Shown one piece after another: positions 27,112 to 34,695 of a stretch of 47,357 bases of DNA. The translations under genes were made by a program, and so were the position numbers. Each line of letters begins with the position of its first letter. Position 1 is the first letter of the stretch. The DNA comes from Sulfurovum sp. (GTDB taxonomy: Bacteria; Campylobacterota; Campylobacteria; Campylobacterales; Sulfurovaceae), in contig DYLZ01000004.1 in NCBI GenBank assembly GCA_020721775.1, forward strand, positions 1-47,357. The letters run 5' to 3'. Under the pieces are notes generated by a model. It did not search any database. It was not told the DNA's origin and was given only the letters and a program-made list of their open reading frames with translations.

Positions 27112-27920
27112 GCAGCCAGCTTGTAGTAGCAGCTCTGCAACTTCAAACATTGGGGTTTAATCCGTCAAGACTAGAATTTTATTTTAAAAATGCGCATGCC
27201 AGGGGTGCAAAGATAATGGTTTTTGGCGAATATGTACTAAATCATTTTTTCAAAGAACTCGCTTCCATGCCGCAATCTATGGTCAAAGAACAATCAGAAA
27301 AACATTTAAAACTTTTAAAATCATACGCCATAGAGTATGATATGACCATAATCGCTCCCATTGTAATGTTCAAAAAAGAGGACTTTGTAAAAACTATCGC
27401 AAAGATCAGTTCGTCTAGTACACTTTATTATGAACAGCAGATACTTATACCTTATGAGCATTGGGATGAGCAGAGTTTTTTTAAAAATAAGATAGAAGCC
27501 TTAAAATCGCCTCTTATCTTTACTATTGATGGATTTAGGATCATGGTGATGGCGGGGTATGAGATGCATTTTCCACCTTTTTGGGATTATGTAAGAGCAA
27601 AAAAAATAGATTTGGTCATACTTCCTACATCCTCTACTTTCGGTTCGCATAACAGATGGAGAGAGATCATAAAAACACAGGCATTTCTTTATGAAACCTA
27701 TATACTTAGGGTAAATAGACTTGGAGAATATAATGATAAAGATGTCAAGTGGAGATTTTACGGAGATAGTATGCTGGTGCGTCCTGACGGAGAAGTGGAA
27801 ATGATGTTAGAGGATAAAGAGTCTATGTTGGTTGAAGGGATAGATAAAAAAGTTTTAAAAGCCCACAAAAAAGAGTGGAGATTTGAACAAGCTCTCAATT
27901 TAAGAAAAGAGTTGGAATAA
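27108..27920 (+). CDS. Nitrilase-fold (carbon-nitrogen hydrolase) protein, catalytic Lys and Cys absent
   Basis: The 270 residues follow the CN-hydrolase superfamily through their whole length. The catalytic Glu is kept in MVFGEYVLN. The family's Y-R-K segment is here YYEQQILIPYEHWDE, so the Lys position appears to be Gln. The I-C-Y-D nucleophile segment is MVMAGYEMHFPPFW, so the Cys position appears to be Gly. Downstream LVILPTSSTF and RFYGDSMLVRPDGEVE match the fold well. It is therefore probably a binding or scaffold protein rather than an amidase. The start is TTG at 27108, with AAGGA seven bases upstream, overlapping the xseB stop. H. pylori HP0757 may be a relative, from memory. Confidence 0.8.
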   Translation: MSSQLVVAALQLQTLGFNPSRLEFYFKNAHARGAKIMVFGEYVLNHFFKELASMPQSMVKEQSEKHLKLLKSYAIEYDMTIIAPIVMFKKEDFVKTIAKISSSSTLYYEQQILIPYEHWDEQSFFKNKIEALKSPLIFTIDGFRIMVMAGYEMHFPPFWDYVRAKKIDLVILPTSSTFGSHNRWREIIKTQAFLYETYILRVNRLGEYNDKDVKWRFYGDSMLVRPDGEVEMMLEDKESMLVEGIDKKVLKAHKKEWRFEQALNLRKELE

Positions 27921-27921
27921 T

Positions 27922-28593
27922 ATGACACAAGAAGAGTATTTTCTTAGACAAATTCAGCTTTGGGGTGCAGAAACACAGACAAGCTTGCAAGACAAAAGAA
28001 TAGCCATAATCGGCGCAGGCGGGCTTGGTTCATCTTTGGCTCTTGCTCTTGGCACCAGCGGTATAGGCTATATAGATATAGTTGATTTTGATAAAGTCTC
28101 TTTGCATAATATCCACAGGCAAATAGCCTTTACGCTAAAAGATCAAGATAAGTATAAAGCAAAAGTAGTTGTAACTTTAGTTCGATCAAAAAATCCTTTT
28201 GTAAATATAAAAGCTATCATTTCTACTTTTGAAGAGTTTAGCAAGTTAGAGGGCAGATATGATCTTATAATTGATGCAACAGATAATCTGCAAACAAGAA
28301 TGCAAATAGATATTTTTGCAAAAAAACAAAATATTCCATGGATATATGGAAGCGTGGAGGCATGGCACGGCTATGTCTGTTTCTTTGAAAAGTCAGGATT
28401 TAATTCATTTAATGCAAGCGATCATAGACCGGCAGGTATTGCCGCTCCGATAGTCATGCACATAGCTTCACTTCAAGCAAATTTGGCTCTTAGATATCTT
28501 GCGGGACAAAGTGTGGCGAAAGATAAACTGTATTATATATATTTTAATGAAAACGGTGAGCTTATAATCCAAAAATTTGGTTTGCCAATATAA
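27922..28593 (+). CDS. ThiF/MoeB-type E1-like adenylyltransferase, short form
   Basis: The protein has 223 residues and the Rossmann ATP-binding site GAGGLGSSLALALGTSGIG, IDIVDFDKVSLHNIHRQIAF with the conserved Arg, and LIIDATDNLQTRMQID. This is the adenylating core of enzymes that activate ThiS, MoaD or other ubiquitin-like carriers. The C-x-x-C zinc pairs and the catalytic Cys region of MoeB and ThiF are missing; the only Cys lies in YVCFFEK. It may therefore only adenylate, or act on an unknown partner. It begins one base after the nitrilase-like gene ends. No carrier protein gene (thiS, moaD) is nearby. Confidence 0.82.
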   Translation: MTQEEYFLRQIQLWGAETQTSLQDKRIAIIGAGGLGSSLALALGTSGIGYIDIVDFDKVSLHNIHRQIAFTLKDQDKYKAKVVVTLVRSKNPFVNIKAIISTFEEFSKLEGRYDLIIDATDNLQTRMQIDIFAKKQNIPWIYGSVEAWHGYVCFFEKSGFNSFNASDHRPAGIAAPIVMHIASLQANLALRYLAGQSVAKDKLYYIYFNENGELIIQKFGLPI

Positions 28594-28614
28594 AAAATGG
28601 TAAAATATTCAAAA

Positions 28615-28962
28615 ATGAAAAAAGAGATGAAAATAAAAATATTTTTTTTGATCGCACTACTATTTGCAATAACAGGGTGTACACAGGAAACTCAAAATAA
28701 CTTAAGCCGTTCTCTTCAAAACTGGACGGGAACAAACGGTGTACTTGAAATTTATGCAAGCGATAAGCTAGTGCATAGATTTTTAAAAATTGATAAAATG
28801 TCAACTGCCATGGGAACAAATGATAGTGTGCCAAGAGCATATAGATTTGGATACGGTTATCATGATATAAATCTAAATAATGTTGTTGATGCAAATGAGA
28901 AAAAAGTATATTTTGAAGTTTCGGACTATAGTACAAATTATCTCTTTTTTGAAGCAAACTAA
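28615..28962 (+). CDS. Small predicted lipoprotein, function unknown
   Basis: About 115 residues, beginning with a basic stretch and a hydrophobic helix that ends in the lipobox AITGC (residues 18-22 from this start), so the mature protein should be lipid-anchored at its Cys. The rest has about 95 residues with no motif I recognise; RAYRFGYGYHDINLNNVVDANEKKVYFEVSDYS suggests a beta-rich domain with an acidic, calcium-loop-like D-I-N-L-N-N-V-V-D-A-N run. Three in-frame ATGs (28597, 28615, 28627) compete and none has a good ribosome site. It follows the E1-like gene closely and ridA lies 12 bases on. Confidence 0.7.
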   Translation: MKKEMKIKIFFLIALLFAITGCTQETQNNLSRSLQNWTGTNGVLEIYASDKLVHRFLKIDKMSTAMGTNDSVPRAYRFGYGYHDINLNNVVDANEKKVYFEVSDYSTNYLFFEAN

Positions 28963-28974
28963 AGGAGTCATATA

Positions 28975-29352
28975 ATGAATATAATATCAACACAAAATGC
29001 GCCACAAGCCATAGGACCTTATTCGCAGGCAATCGTAGCAAACGGACTTATTTATACATCAGGTCAGATAGGACTTATGCCAAACGGCGAGATGGCAGGA
29101 AATGACATATCTTCTCAAACAAATCAAGTATTGAGCAACCTAAAGGCTGTTTTGGAGGCAGGCGGAAGTTCTATGGAAAAAGTCATTAAAACAACCATAT
29201 TTTTAGCGGATATGGATGACTTTGCGGAAGTGAACAGGATATATGAAAAACATTTTGGAAGCCATAAGCCTGCCCGCAGTACGGTTGCTGCCAAAACATT
29301 ACCTAGAAATGCTCTTGTGGAAATAGAGTGTATAGCTTTGGTTGGTTGTTAG
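28975..29352 (+). CDS. ridA: RidA family reactive enamine/imine deaminase
   Basis: RidA clears 2-aminoacrylate and similar enamines produced by PLP enzymes, protecting other PLP enzymes. The 125-residue protein is a full-length trimer-forming YjgF fold: [12 protein letters not shown] at the start, [32 protein letters not shown], and the catalytic Arg in [24 protein letters not shown]. An AAGGAG site lies nine bases before the ATG. The many PLP enzymes nearby (MetY, CysK, the deaminase-like gene) give it plausible work. Confidence 0.95.
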   Translation: MNIISTQNAPQAIGPYSQAIVANGLIYTSGQIGLMPNGEMAGNDISSQTNQVLSNLKAVLEAGGSSMEKVIKTTIFLADMDDFAEVNRIYEKHFGSHKPARSTVAAKTLPRNALVEIECIALVGC

Positions 29353-29375
29353 TTTTTAGTCGTTAGTTTTTAGTT
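29348..29375. repeat. Two tandem 14-base units at the end of ridA
   Basis: GTTAGTTTTTAGTC (29348-29361) is followed directly by GTTAGTTTTTAGTT (29362-29375), one mismatch. The ridA stop codon lies in the first unit. It looks like a small local slippage duplication. Confidence 0.6.
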
Positions 29376-29422
29376 GTGGATTGAAAATAGTTTAATTTAA
29401 AAAAGATTAAAGATTATTTCGA

Positions 29423-29428
29423 TATAAT
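29423..29428 (+). promoter_or_regulatory. Probable -10 element for rplU-rpmA
   Basis: TATAAT in the context TTTCGATATAATCTT lies 43 bases before the rplU ATG. It is the only good -10 in the 118-base gap after ridA. Confidence 0.55.
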
Positions 29429-29470
29429 CTTACACTTTTTAAACAAAACATAAAATATAAAGGGTTTGCA

Positions 29471-29776
29471 ATGTACGCAATCATAAAAGCAAGTGGTCAA
29501 CAGTTCAAAGTTAAAGAGGGCGATATCGTATGCTTTGACAATATGAACTTAGAGCCAAAAAGCGCAGTAGAATTCAAAGAAGTTCTTGCGCTTGATAATG
29601 GTACTTTGACAGTTGGTACTCCATTTATTAGTGGAGTAGTTGTTAAAGGTGAAGTAATCAACGAAGGTCGTGATAAAAAAGTTATCATTTACAAAAAAAG
29701 AAGAAGAAAAGATTCTAAACTTAAAAGAGGTTTCAGAAGAGACTTTACAAGAGTTAGAATCACTAGCATAGCATAA
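29471..29776 (+). CDS. rplU: Ribosomal protein L21
   Basis: The 101-residue protein of the large ribosomal subunit starts [18 protein letters not shown] and ends in the basic [23 protein letters not shown] tract that binds 23S rRNA. Length and order match bacterial L21 exactly. AAGGG lies before the ATG. rpmA follows after 10 bases, the standard rplU-rpmA pair. Confidence 0.98.
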   Translation: MYAIIKASGQQFKVKEGDIVCFDNMNLEPKSAVEFKEVLALDNGTLTVGTPFISGVVVKGEVINEGRDKKVIIYKKRRRKDSKLKRGFRRDFTRVRITSIA

Positions 29777-29786
29777 GGAGAAAAAT

Positions 29787-30041
29787 ATGGCACACAAGAA
29801 AGGTCAGGGGTCAACCCAAAATAATAGAGATTCAGCCGGTCGTCGTTTAGGTGTTAAAAAATTTGGCGGTGAAGCAGTAATCCCAGGCAATATCATCATC
29901 AGACAAAGAGGAACAAAAGTTCATCCGGGTAGTGGTGTAGGTATGGGCAAAGATCATACAATATTCGCTCTTATCGAAGGTACAGTTAAGTTCGAAAACA
30001 AAACTGCATCACAAAAGAAAGTTTCTGTAATACCTGCATAA
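29787..30041 (+). CDS. rpmA: Ribosomal protein L27
   Basis: The 84-residue protein begins [20 protein letters not shown], the N-terminal tail that reaches toward the peptidyl-transferase centre, and continues with LGVKKFGGE and [15 protein letters not shown]. There is no extra N-terminal extension of the kind that is cleaved in Firmicutes. A GGAG site is placed well. A hairpin terminator follows eight bases after the stop. In relatives obg comes next; here a toxin-antitoxin pair lies between. Confidence 0.98.
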   Translation: MAHKKGQGSTQNNRDSAGRRLGVKKFGGEAVIPGNIIIRQRGTKVHPGSGVGMGKDHTIFALIEGTVKFENKTASQKKVSVIPA

Positions 30042-30048
30042 TTCTACA

Positions 30049-30079
30049 CAAAGAGGCTCTCGCTTCTTTGATTTTTTAT
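30049..30079 (+). terminator. Rho-independent terminator after rpmA
   Basis: CAAAGAGGC (30049-30057) pairs with GCTTCTTTG (30062-30070) in a 9-bp stem with one G-T pair and a TCTC loop. ATTTTTTAT follows. It ends the rplU-rpmA transcript. Confidence 0.85.
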
Positions 30080-30110
30080 CTCCAAAATATTTTTTTATCA
30101 AATGTTTAGT

Positions 30111-30200
30111 TTAATTGCACATCAAAAACTTCTCTGCACTCATTGATTCAATTCCACAATTATAAAAATCTCTATCATTTGTGATATGGAGGGGTGAAGT
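30111..30200 (-). pseudogene. C-terminal remnant of a PIN-domain (VapC-like) protein
   Basis: Directly after the RelE-like stop on the minus strand, 29 codons are open: S-P-L-H-I-T-N-D-R-D-F-Y-N-C-G-I-E-S and onward to S-A-E-K-F-L and a TAA at 30111. The T-N-D-R-D-F pattern followed by a G-I-E strand and an EEFL-like helix is the usual C-terminal end of PIN-domain toxins. No start codon or catalytic N-terminal part is present. A second toxin-antitoxin unit seems to have decayed here. Similarity is by eye and the fragment is short. Confidence 0.4.
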
Positions 30201-30207
30201 TTATTTG

Positions 30208-30468
30208 CTACTCATACACATTTTTGCGATGTCCAACTTTTATGATAAAAATAGTCAAAATATTGTCTTCTATACTATAAAGTATTCTATAGTTGCCGAT
30301 TCTTACCCTGTATTTCTCGTCGCCACTAAGTTTTTTACATTCTGTGGGTCTAGGGTTTGTGGCAAGTGAGCTTATTTTTTCAATGACTCTCTTTAACTCT
30401 TTATTTGGGAGATTTTTTAGCTCTTTTTGTGCAGATTTTTTAATTTCTATCTTATAATCTATTTTCAC
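30208..30468 (-). CDS. RelE/ParE-superfamily toxin
   Basis: The 86-residue protein has the RelE fold order: an N-terminal strand YKIEIKKSAQKELKNLP, two helices, and the strands KKLSGDEKYRVRIGNYRILYSIEDNILTIFIIKVGHRKNVYE. The R-x-R-x-G-x-Y-R core and the closing VGHRK-x-VY are hallmarks of ribosome-dependent mRNA interferases of the RelE type. Its start overlaps the antitoxin gene by 17 bases, giving tight coupling. The pair sits between rpmA and obg, which are neighbours in relatives, so it is probably an insertion. Confidence 0.88.
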   Translation of the reverse strand: MKIDYKIEIKKSAQKELKNLPNKELKRVIEKISSLATNPRPTECKKLSGDEKYRVRIGNYRILYSIEDNILTIFIIKVGHRKNVYE

Positions 30469-30676
30469 TTTTCAACTCTTGCAGAAATGATTCAAATGAA
30501 ATACTAGGCTCTTTTTCTCTATCTTTAAATATCTCCAAATCATCACTATCTTCTCTAAAAGCATCAAAAAGTATATTATTTAGCAGAGTTGAGACAGATG
30601 TTGAAGTCTCTACGGCTTTAAGTTTGAGAAGTTTGAGCAAATCATCTTCAAGTGAAACTGTTGTTCTTGTCCGCAT
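30452..30676 (-). CDS. Ribbon-helix-helix antitoxin of the RelE-type toxin
   Basis: The 74-residue protein begins MRTRTTVSLEDDLLKLLKLKAVETSTSVSTLLNNIL, a ribbon-helix-helix DNA-binding domain whose strand R-T-R-T-T-V contacts DNA. The acidic tail DDLEIFKDREKEPSISFESFLQELKSE should wrap the toxin. I chose ATG at 30676 because AAAGGA lies six bases upstream; a TTG six bases further upstream is in frame but unsupported. A palindrome overlapping its promoter -35 is the likely operator for autorepression. Confidence 0.85.
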   Translation of the reverse strand: MRTRTTVSLEDDLLKLLKLKAVETSTSVSTLLNNILFDAFREDSDDLEIFKDREKEPSISFESFLQELKSENRL

Positions 30677-30699
30677 GATCAATCCTTTGTTTTTTTGTC

Positions 30700-30728
30700 A
30701 TTGTATCATAAATACATTAAGTCATCAA
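30700..30728 (-). promoter_or_regulatory. Promoter of the toxin-antitoxin operon
   Basis: On the minus strand TTGATG (30728-30723) and TACAAT (30705-30700) are separated by 17 bases, and TG one base before the -10 makes it an extended -10. The antitoxin ATG is 23 bases after the -10. The -35 lies inside a palindrome. Confidence 0.65.
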
Positions 30729-30734
30729 GATGAC
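30721..30734. promoter_or_regulatory. Palindromic operator candidate for the RHH antitoxin
   Basis: GTCATCAAGATGAC reads as two perfect 6-base arms around AA. It covers the -35 of the toxin-antitoxin promoter and lies 25 bases from the -10 of the divergent obg promoter. RHH antitoxins typically bind such short palindromes. Confidence 0.6.
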
Positions 30735-30758
30735 AATCTAAATATTCTCTTTTTTTGG

Positions 30759-30764
30759 TATAAT
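30759..30764 (+). promoter_or_regulatory. Probable -10 element for obg
   Basis: TATAAT preceded by the run CTCTTTTTTTGG. It lies 73 bases before the obg ATG, giving a leader of about 60 bases. Confidence 0.5.
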
Positions 30765-30837
30765 TCTATCAATCAAATAATAGTATATTTTTATAAATAA
30801 AGATACTATTATTTACAACAAGAAAGGTAATATATAT

Positions 30838-31950
30838 ATGTTTATAGATAGAGTTGAACTAACTGTTAGTTCAGGCAAGGGCGGTGCCGGAGCAGTATCA
30901 TTTTGGACAGAGAAGTTCGTAGCACAAGGCGGTCCGGACGGAGGAGATGGCGGCAGAGGAGGATCTGTATATATACAGACGGACAATAATACCGACACGC
31001 TTGCATCACTCAGGGGAAGACATCATATAAAAGCTCAAAACGGTCGTCCGGGCGAAGGTCGTAAAAAATATGGAAAAAGTGGTGAGGATGTTATCATCGT
31101 AGTTCCTCCCGGAACACAAATTTTTGATGTAGAAAGCGGCGAACTTTTACTTGATATGACTGAAAATAACCAAAAAGTAAAATTGCTTGAAGGCGGCAAG
31201 GGTGGATTAGGTAATATGCACTTTAAAAATTCAAGTAACCAAAGACCCACTTATGCGCAACCGGGACTGCCAGGCATCACAAAACAGGTGAGATTTGAGA
31301 TGAAAATGATAGCCGATGTTGGACTTGTAGGATATCCGAATGTCGGTAAATCAACACTCATTTCTGTTTTGTCAAATGCAAGACCACAGATAGCAAATTA
31401 TGAGTTTACGACTCTCGTCCCAACTCTTGGTGTCGTTGATCATAGCGATTATGACTCATTTGTGATGGCCGATATCCCCGGTATCATAGAAGGGGCAAGT
31501 GATGGAAGAGGACTTGGTATAGAGTTTTTGAGGCATATAGAGAGAACATCGATCCTTCTTTTTATGATAGATGTAAGCAATTATCGAGAAATGGAGTATC
31601 AATTTAGCTCACTATTTGAAGAGCTAAAAAAATACTCACAAGTTTTGAGTAAAAGAGATTATGCAATAGCTATAACAAAGATCGATGCTTTGAGCGTTGA
31701 AGAGTGTAATGAAAAGATAAAAGAGTTTATGGTAGCTATAGGTTTAGAGCCAAATGATAATCTTAAAAGTGAAAATATAGACAGTAACTATATAAATTAC
31801 GGCGCAAAATACGAATTTGGCAAAAAGCCTACATCGCCTCTATTTGTTTTGCCTATTTCGTCTGTATCTCATATCAATATAAAAGCCATTAAATACATAT
31901 TAGGCGATATAGTTAAAATATTAAAAGAGAGTAAATCCGCAAATGAATAG
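30838..31950 (+). CDS. obg: Obg GTPase (ribosome assembly)
   Basis: ObgE/CgtA is an essential GTPase that acts in large-subunit assembly and stress response. The 370 residues have the glycine-rich Obg domain (about 1-158, with [30 protein letters not shown] and KGGLGNMHF), then a G domain with [10 protein letters not shown] (G1), TTLVPTLG (switch I), [16 protein letters not shown] (G3) and the T-K-I-D nucleotide motif in AITKIDAL. The C-terminal part is short. It overlaps proB by eight bases. In relatives it directly follows rpmA. Confidence 0.97.
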   Translation: MFIDRVELTVSSGKGGAGAVSFWTEKFVAQGGPDGGDGGRGGSVYIQTDNNTDTLASLRGRHHIKAQNGRPGEGRKKYGKSGEDVIIVVPPGTQIFDVESGELLLDMTENNQKVKLLEGGKGGLGNMHFKNSSNQRPTYAQPGLPGITKQVRFEMKMIADVGLVGYPNVGKSTLISVLSNARPQIANYEFTTLVPTLGVVDHSDYDSFVMADIPGIIEGASDGRGLGIEFLRHIERTSILLFMIDVSNYREMEYQFSSLFEELKKYSQVLSKRDYAIAITKIDALSVEECNEKIKEFMVAIGLEPNDNLKSENIDSNYINYGAKYEFGKKPTSPLFVLPISSVSHINIKAIKYILGDIVKILKESKSANE

Positions 31951-32704
31951 AGTTGTTATTAAAGTAGGTTCACATGTATTGACCGAAAATGCTCAAATTT
32001 CAAAAGAGAGAATAAAATCTATAGTCGAACTTATTGCATCTTTGCAGCAACGCGGTAAAGAAGTGATATTGGTAAGTTCCGGAGCAGTTTCTAGCGGATA
32101 TACAAGGTTGAAACTCGATAAATCAAATATCGCAAATCGTCAAGCCTTAGCTGCTATAGGACAGCCGTTACTCTTGAAAATGTATCAAGAAAAGTTTGAT
32201 AAATTTGGCATAATCTGTTCGCAAGTGCTTCTTAGCGCAGCTGATTTGGATTCAAGAAAAAGAACCGAGCATGCTAAAAATGCTATAAATGTGCTACTAT
32301 CCAATAAAGTCGTACCTATCATAAACGAAAATGATGTTACCGCCACAGAAGAACTTGTTTTTGGGGATAACGATAGATTGTCCGCTCATGTAACATATCA
32401 CTTCGATGCGGATATGCTCGTGATCCTATCTGATATTGCCGGATATTATGACAAAGACCCAAATAAATTTGATGATGCCGTCATGTATAAAACACACTCT
32501 TTTTTAAGCCAAGATGTTTTGAGTGCAGAATATAGCGCAAATAATGAGTTTGCAACGGGCGGTATAGTAACTAAACTTCAATCTGCCCAGTTTTTGCTTG
32601 AAAATGGTAAAGAGATGTTTTTGGCAAGCGGTTTTGATTTGACCGATATAAAAAGTTTTTTACTCGACGGTGTGCAAAAAGGCGGCACGCTTTTTAAGGC
32701 ATAA
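31943..32704 (+). CDS. proB: Glutamate 5-kinase, form without PUA domain
   Basis: ProB phosphorylates glutamate at the start of proline synthesis. The 253 residues are only the amino-acid-kinase domain: [12 protein letters not shown] at the start, [39 protein letters not shown] with the substrate loop, and [11 protein letters not shown]. The C-terminal PUA domain of the E. coli enzyme is absent, as is usual in this lineage. Its ATG lies inside the last codons of obg. It is followed by a 173-base gap and a carboxypeptidase gene. Confidence 0.95.
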   Translation: MNRVVIKVGSHVLTENAQISKERIKSIVELIASLQQRGKEVILVSSGAVSSGYTRLKLDKSNIANRQALAAIGQPLLLKMYQEKFDKFGIICSQVLLSAADLDSRKRTEHAKNAINVLLSNKVVPIINENDVTATEELVFGDNDRLSAHVTYHFDADMLVILSDIAGYYDKDPNKFDDAVMYKTHSFLSQDVLSAEYSANNEFATGGIVTKLQSAQFLLENGKEMFLASGFDLTDIKSFLLDGVQKGGTLFKA

Positions 32705-32837
32705 AATAATGATCTATATACCCAAACTTTTAAAGTAATCCGGTTGCCCCAAGAAGATGGTACCATAATCCGCCGGTAGCGATTTTGACGCTATATTTTA
32801 TGTATAGATGTTGGGCATAATATAACCAAAATTTGAA

Positions 32838-32843
32838 TATAAT
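32838..32843 (+). promoter_or_regulatory. Possible -10 element for the D,D-carboxypeptidase gene
   Basis: TATAAT in TTTGAATATAATATA lies 34 bases before the GTG start. The 173-base gap after proB holds no ORF I can support. An AT-rich stretch around it makes chance matches likely. Confidence 0.35.
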
Positions 32844-32877
32844 ATATTATATATTGTAAAATTATTTTAGGTATTTT

Positions 32878-33768
32878 GTGAAGAAAATTAAGAGATTAAA
32901 ATATATTTGGATCGTTTATATCATAATAAGCATTATGATGATAATACCGTATGTTATTTTAAACAATTCAAAGCCAACAGCCAAAGTCAAGCAGCCGCAT
33001 AAGATCATGGTCTATCGCAATATAAAAGATATTCCTTATGTAAAAGCAAAAGCATTTTTGTTAAAAGAGATAAACAGTAAAGATATTTTGTATTCCAAAG
33101 AGTTACATACAAAAATGCCTCCTGCAAGCTTAACAAAAGTTATGACGGCTGTTTTGGCAATAGAGAGCAATAGGCTTAATGAGATCGTTACCATGCCTTA
33201 TGAAGCGACAAAGGTTGAACAGTTTAAATTTGGCGCAAAAGAGGGCGATAAATTTCTAATGAAAGACCTTTTGGTTGCGACTCTTGTTTCATCATCTAAC
33301 GATGCAGCAACGGCGATCGCTATTCATCTGGCAGGAAGTGTAGAAAAATTTGCTGTGATGATGAATAAAAAAGCCAAAGAATTAGGAATGAAAAATACCA
33401 ACTTTACCAATCCTTGCGGATTTGATATCGGCGAAAATGTAACTACAGTATATGATTTGGCGCTTTTGAGTGAATATGCCATAACGCTACCCCATTTTAA
33501 TGATATAGTTAATTATAGAAAAGTGGTTATATATGATATAAGCAAAACAAAACACTACAATCTCAAAACACACAACAAGCTTCTTGAGTATTATCCTTAT
33601 ACAATAGGAATAAAAACTGGATATACTGCAAAAGCAGGTCCTTGCCTTATAGCAAGAGCAAAACATAACAACAAAGACATACTGCTGATAATTTTGCATT
33701 CCGATAGAGGAAAGAGATGGGAGATATCAAAAGAGTATTTTGATAATATTTTAAAAGTACAGAATTGA
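32878..33768 (+). CDS. dacA: D-alanyl-D-alanine carboxypeptidase (low-molecular-weight PBP)
   Basis: The 296-residue protein trims the terminal D-Ala from peptidoglycan stem peptides in the periplasm. An N-terminal anchor or signal segment (YIWIVYIIISIMMIIPYVIL, about 8-27) precedes the S11 peptidase domain, with SxxK as PASLTKVM, SxN in VSSSNDAATAIA, and KTG in GIKTGYTAKAGPCL. The second C-terminal beta domain of PBP5 is mostly lacking. The start is GTG, with AGG eight bases upstream. It stands between proB and fmt, which are adjacent in C. jejuni as I recall, so it may be an insertion relative to that order. Confidence 0.9.
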   Translation: MKKIKRLKYIWIVYIIISIMMIIPYVILNNSKPTAKVKQPHKIMVYRNIKDIPYVKAKAFLLKEINSKDILYSKELHTKMPPASLTKVMTAVLAIESNRLNEIVTMPYEATKVEQFKFGAKEGDKFLMKDLLVATLVSSSNDAATAIAIHLAGSVEKFAVMMNKKAKELGMKNTNFTNPCGFDIGENVTTVYDLALLSEYAITLPHFNDIVNYRKVVIYDISKTKHYNLKTHNKLLEYYPYTIGIKTGYTAKAGPCLIARAKHNNKDILLIILHSDRGKRWEISKEYFDNILKVQN

Positions 33769-33783
33769 ATATTGGAGAAAGTG

Positions 33784-34695
33784 TTGAAAAAAATAGTTTA
33801 TATGGGTACGCCGGAATATGCCAAAATAATATTAGACGGATTGATAAAAGACGGCAGTTTTGAGATATCCTTAGTAGTTACTCAGCCTGATCGCCCAATA
33901 GGACGCAAGATGGAGTTAACACCACCGGATGTTAAGGTATTAGCGCTTGAGTATGATATAGATATATTGCAGCCAAAGAGTTTAAAAGATGACGGAGTAT
34001 ATGAAGCCATTGTTTCAATTAAGCCGGATTTTATTGTGGTGGCTGCTTTTGGTCAATTGCTGCCACGCAATATTTTAGATATCGCTCCTTGTATAAATCT
34101 GCATGCTTCTTTGTTGCCGCTTTACAGAGGCGCAAGCCCTGTACAGCAGTGTTTGTTAAATGACGATAAGTTTACGGGCGTTACTGCTATGCTTATGGAA
34201 GAAGGACTTGACAGCGGTCCTGTACTTGGTTATAGATATTTTAAAATACCGCAAAATATGAAAGTAAATGAATTGATGGATCAATTGAGTATTGATGCTT
34301 CTGTTATTGCGATCGATGTATTAAAAAATTTTGATAATATTATGCCCATTGCTCAGACTAAAGCTGTCTCGTCCCACTGTAAAAAAATAAAAAAAGAAGA
34401 CGGTCTGATAGACTTTGAGAGTGCAAATGAAATTTATAATAAATTTAGGGCATATTATGGCTGGCCCGGTATTTATCTGGATAATAAAATGAAACTTTTA
34501 GATATCGAGCTTTTAGATCCTGACAGTAAAAATAAAAAAGGAATACTGCTTGACATTGTTAATGATAGTGTTATTGTTGGATGTAAATTGGGCGCAATAA
34601 AGATAAATATGCTTCAGCCTGAATCAAAAAAAGCTATGAGCGCAAAAGCTTATTGTCTTGGAAGGGGACTTAAAGTTGGAGATTATCTCGTTTGA
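33784..34695 (+). CDS. fmt: Methionyl-tRNA formyltransferase
   Basis: Fmt formylates initiator Met-tRNA with 10-formyltetrahydrofolate. The 303 residues start KKIVYMGTPEYA and include VVTQPDRPIGRK (the loop that contacts tRNA), AAFGQLLPRNIL, the catalytic INLHASLLPLYRGASPVQ, and the C-terminal OB-like domain from about residue 200. I chose the TTG at 33784, six bases after GGAG; an in-frame TTG at 33772 lies before that site and would add four residues that relatives lack. birA starts inside its last 20 bases. Confidence 0.94.
   Translation: MKKIVYMGTPEYAKIILDGLIKDGSFEISLVVTQPDRPIGRKMELTPPDVKVLALEYDIDILQPKSLKDDGVYEAIVSIKPDFIVVAAFGQLLPRNILDIAPCINLHASLLPLYRGASPVQQCLLNDDKFTGVTAMLMEEGLDSGPVLGYRYFKIPQNMKVNELMDQLSIDASVIAIDVLKNFDNIMPIAQTKAVSSHCKKIKKEDGLIDFESANEIYNKFRAYYGWPGIYLDNKMKLLDIELLDPDSKNKKGILLDIVNDSVIVGCKLGAIKINMLQPESKKAMSAKAYCLGRGLKVGDYLV

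Noticed and set aside
30181-30369. 62-codon ORF opposite the RelE-like toxin
   Set aside because: It is antisense to a well-supported toxin gene and crosses the PIN-domain fossil without motifs of its own.
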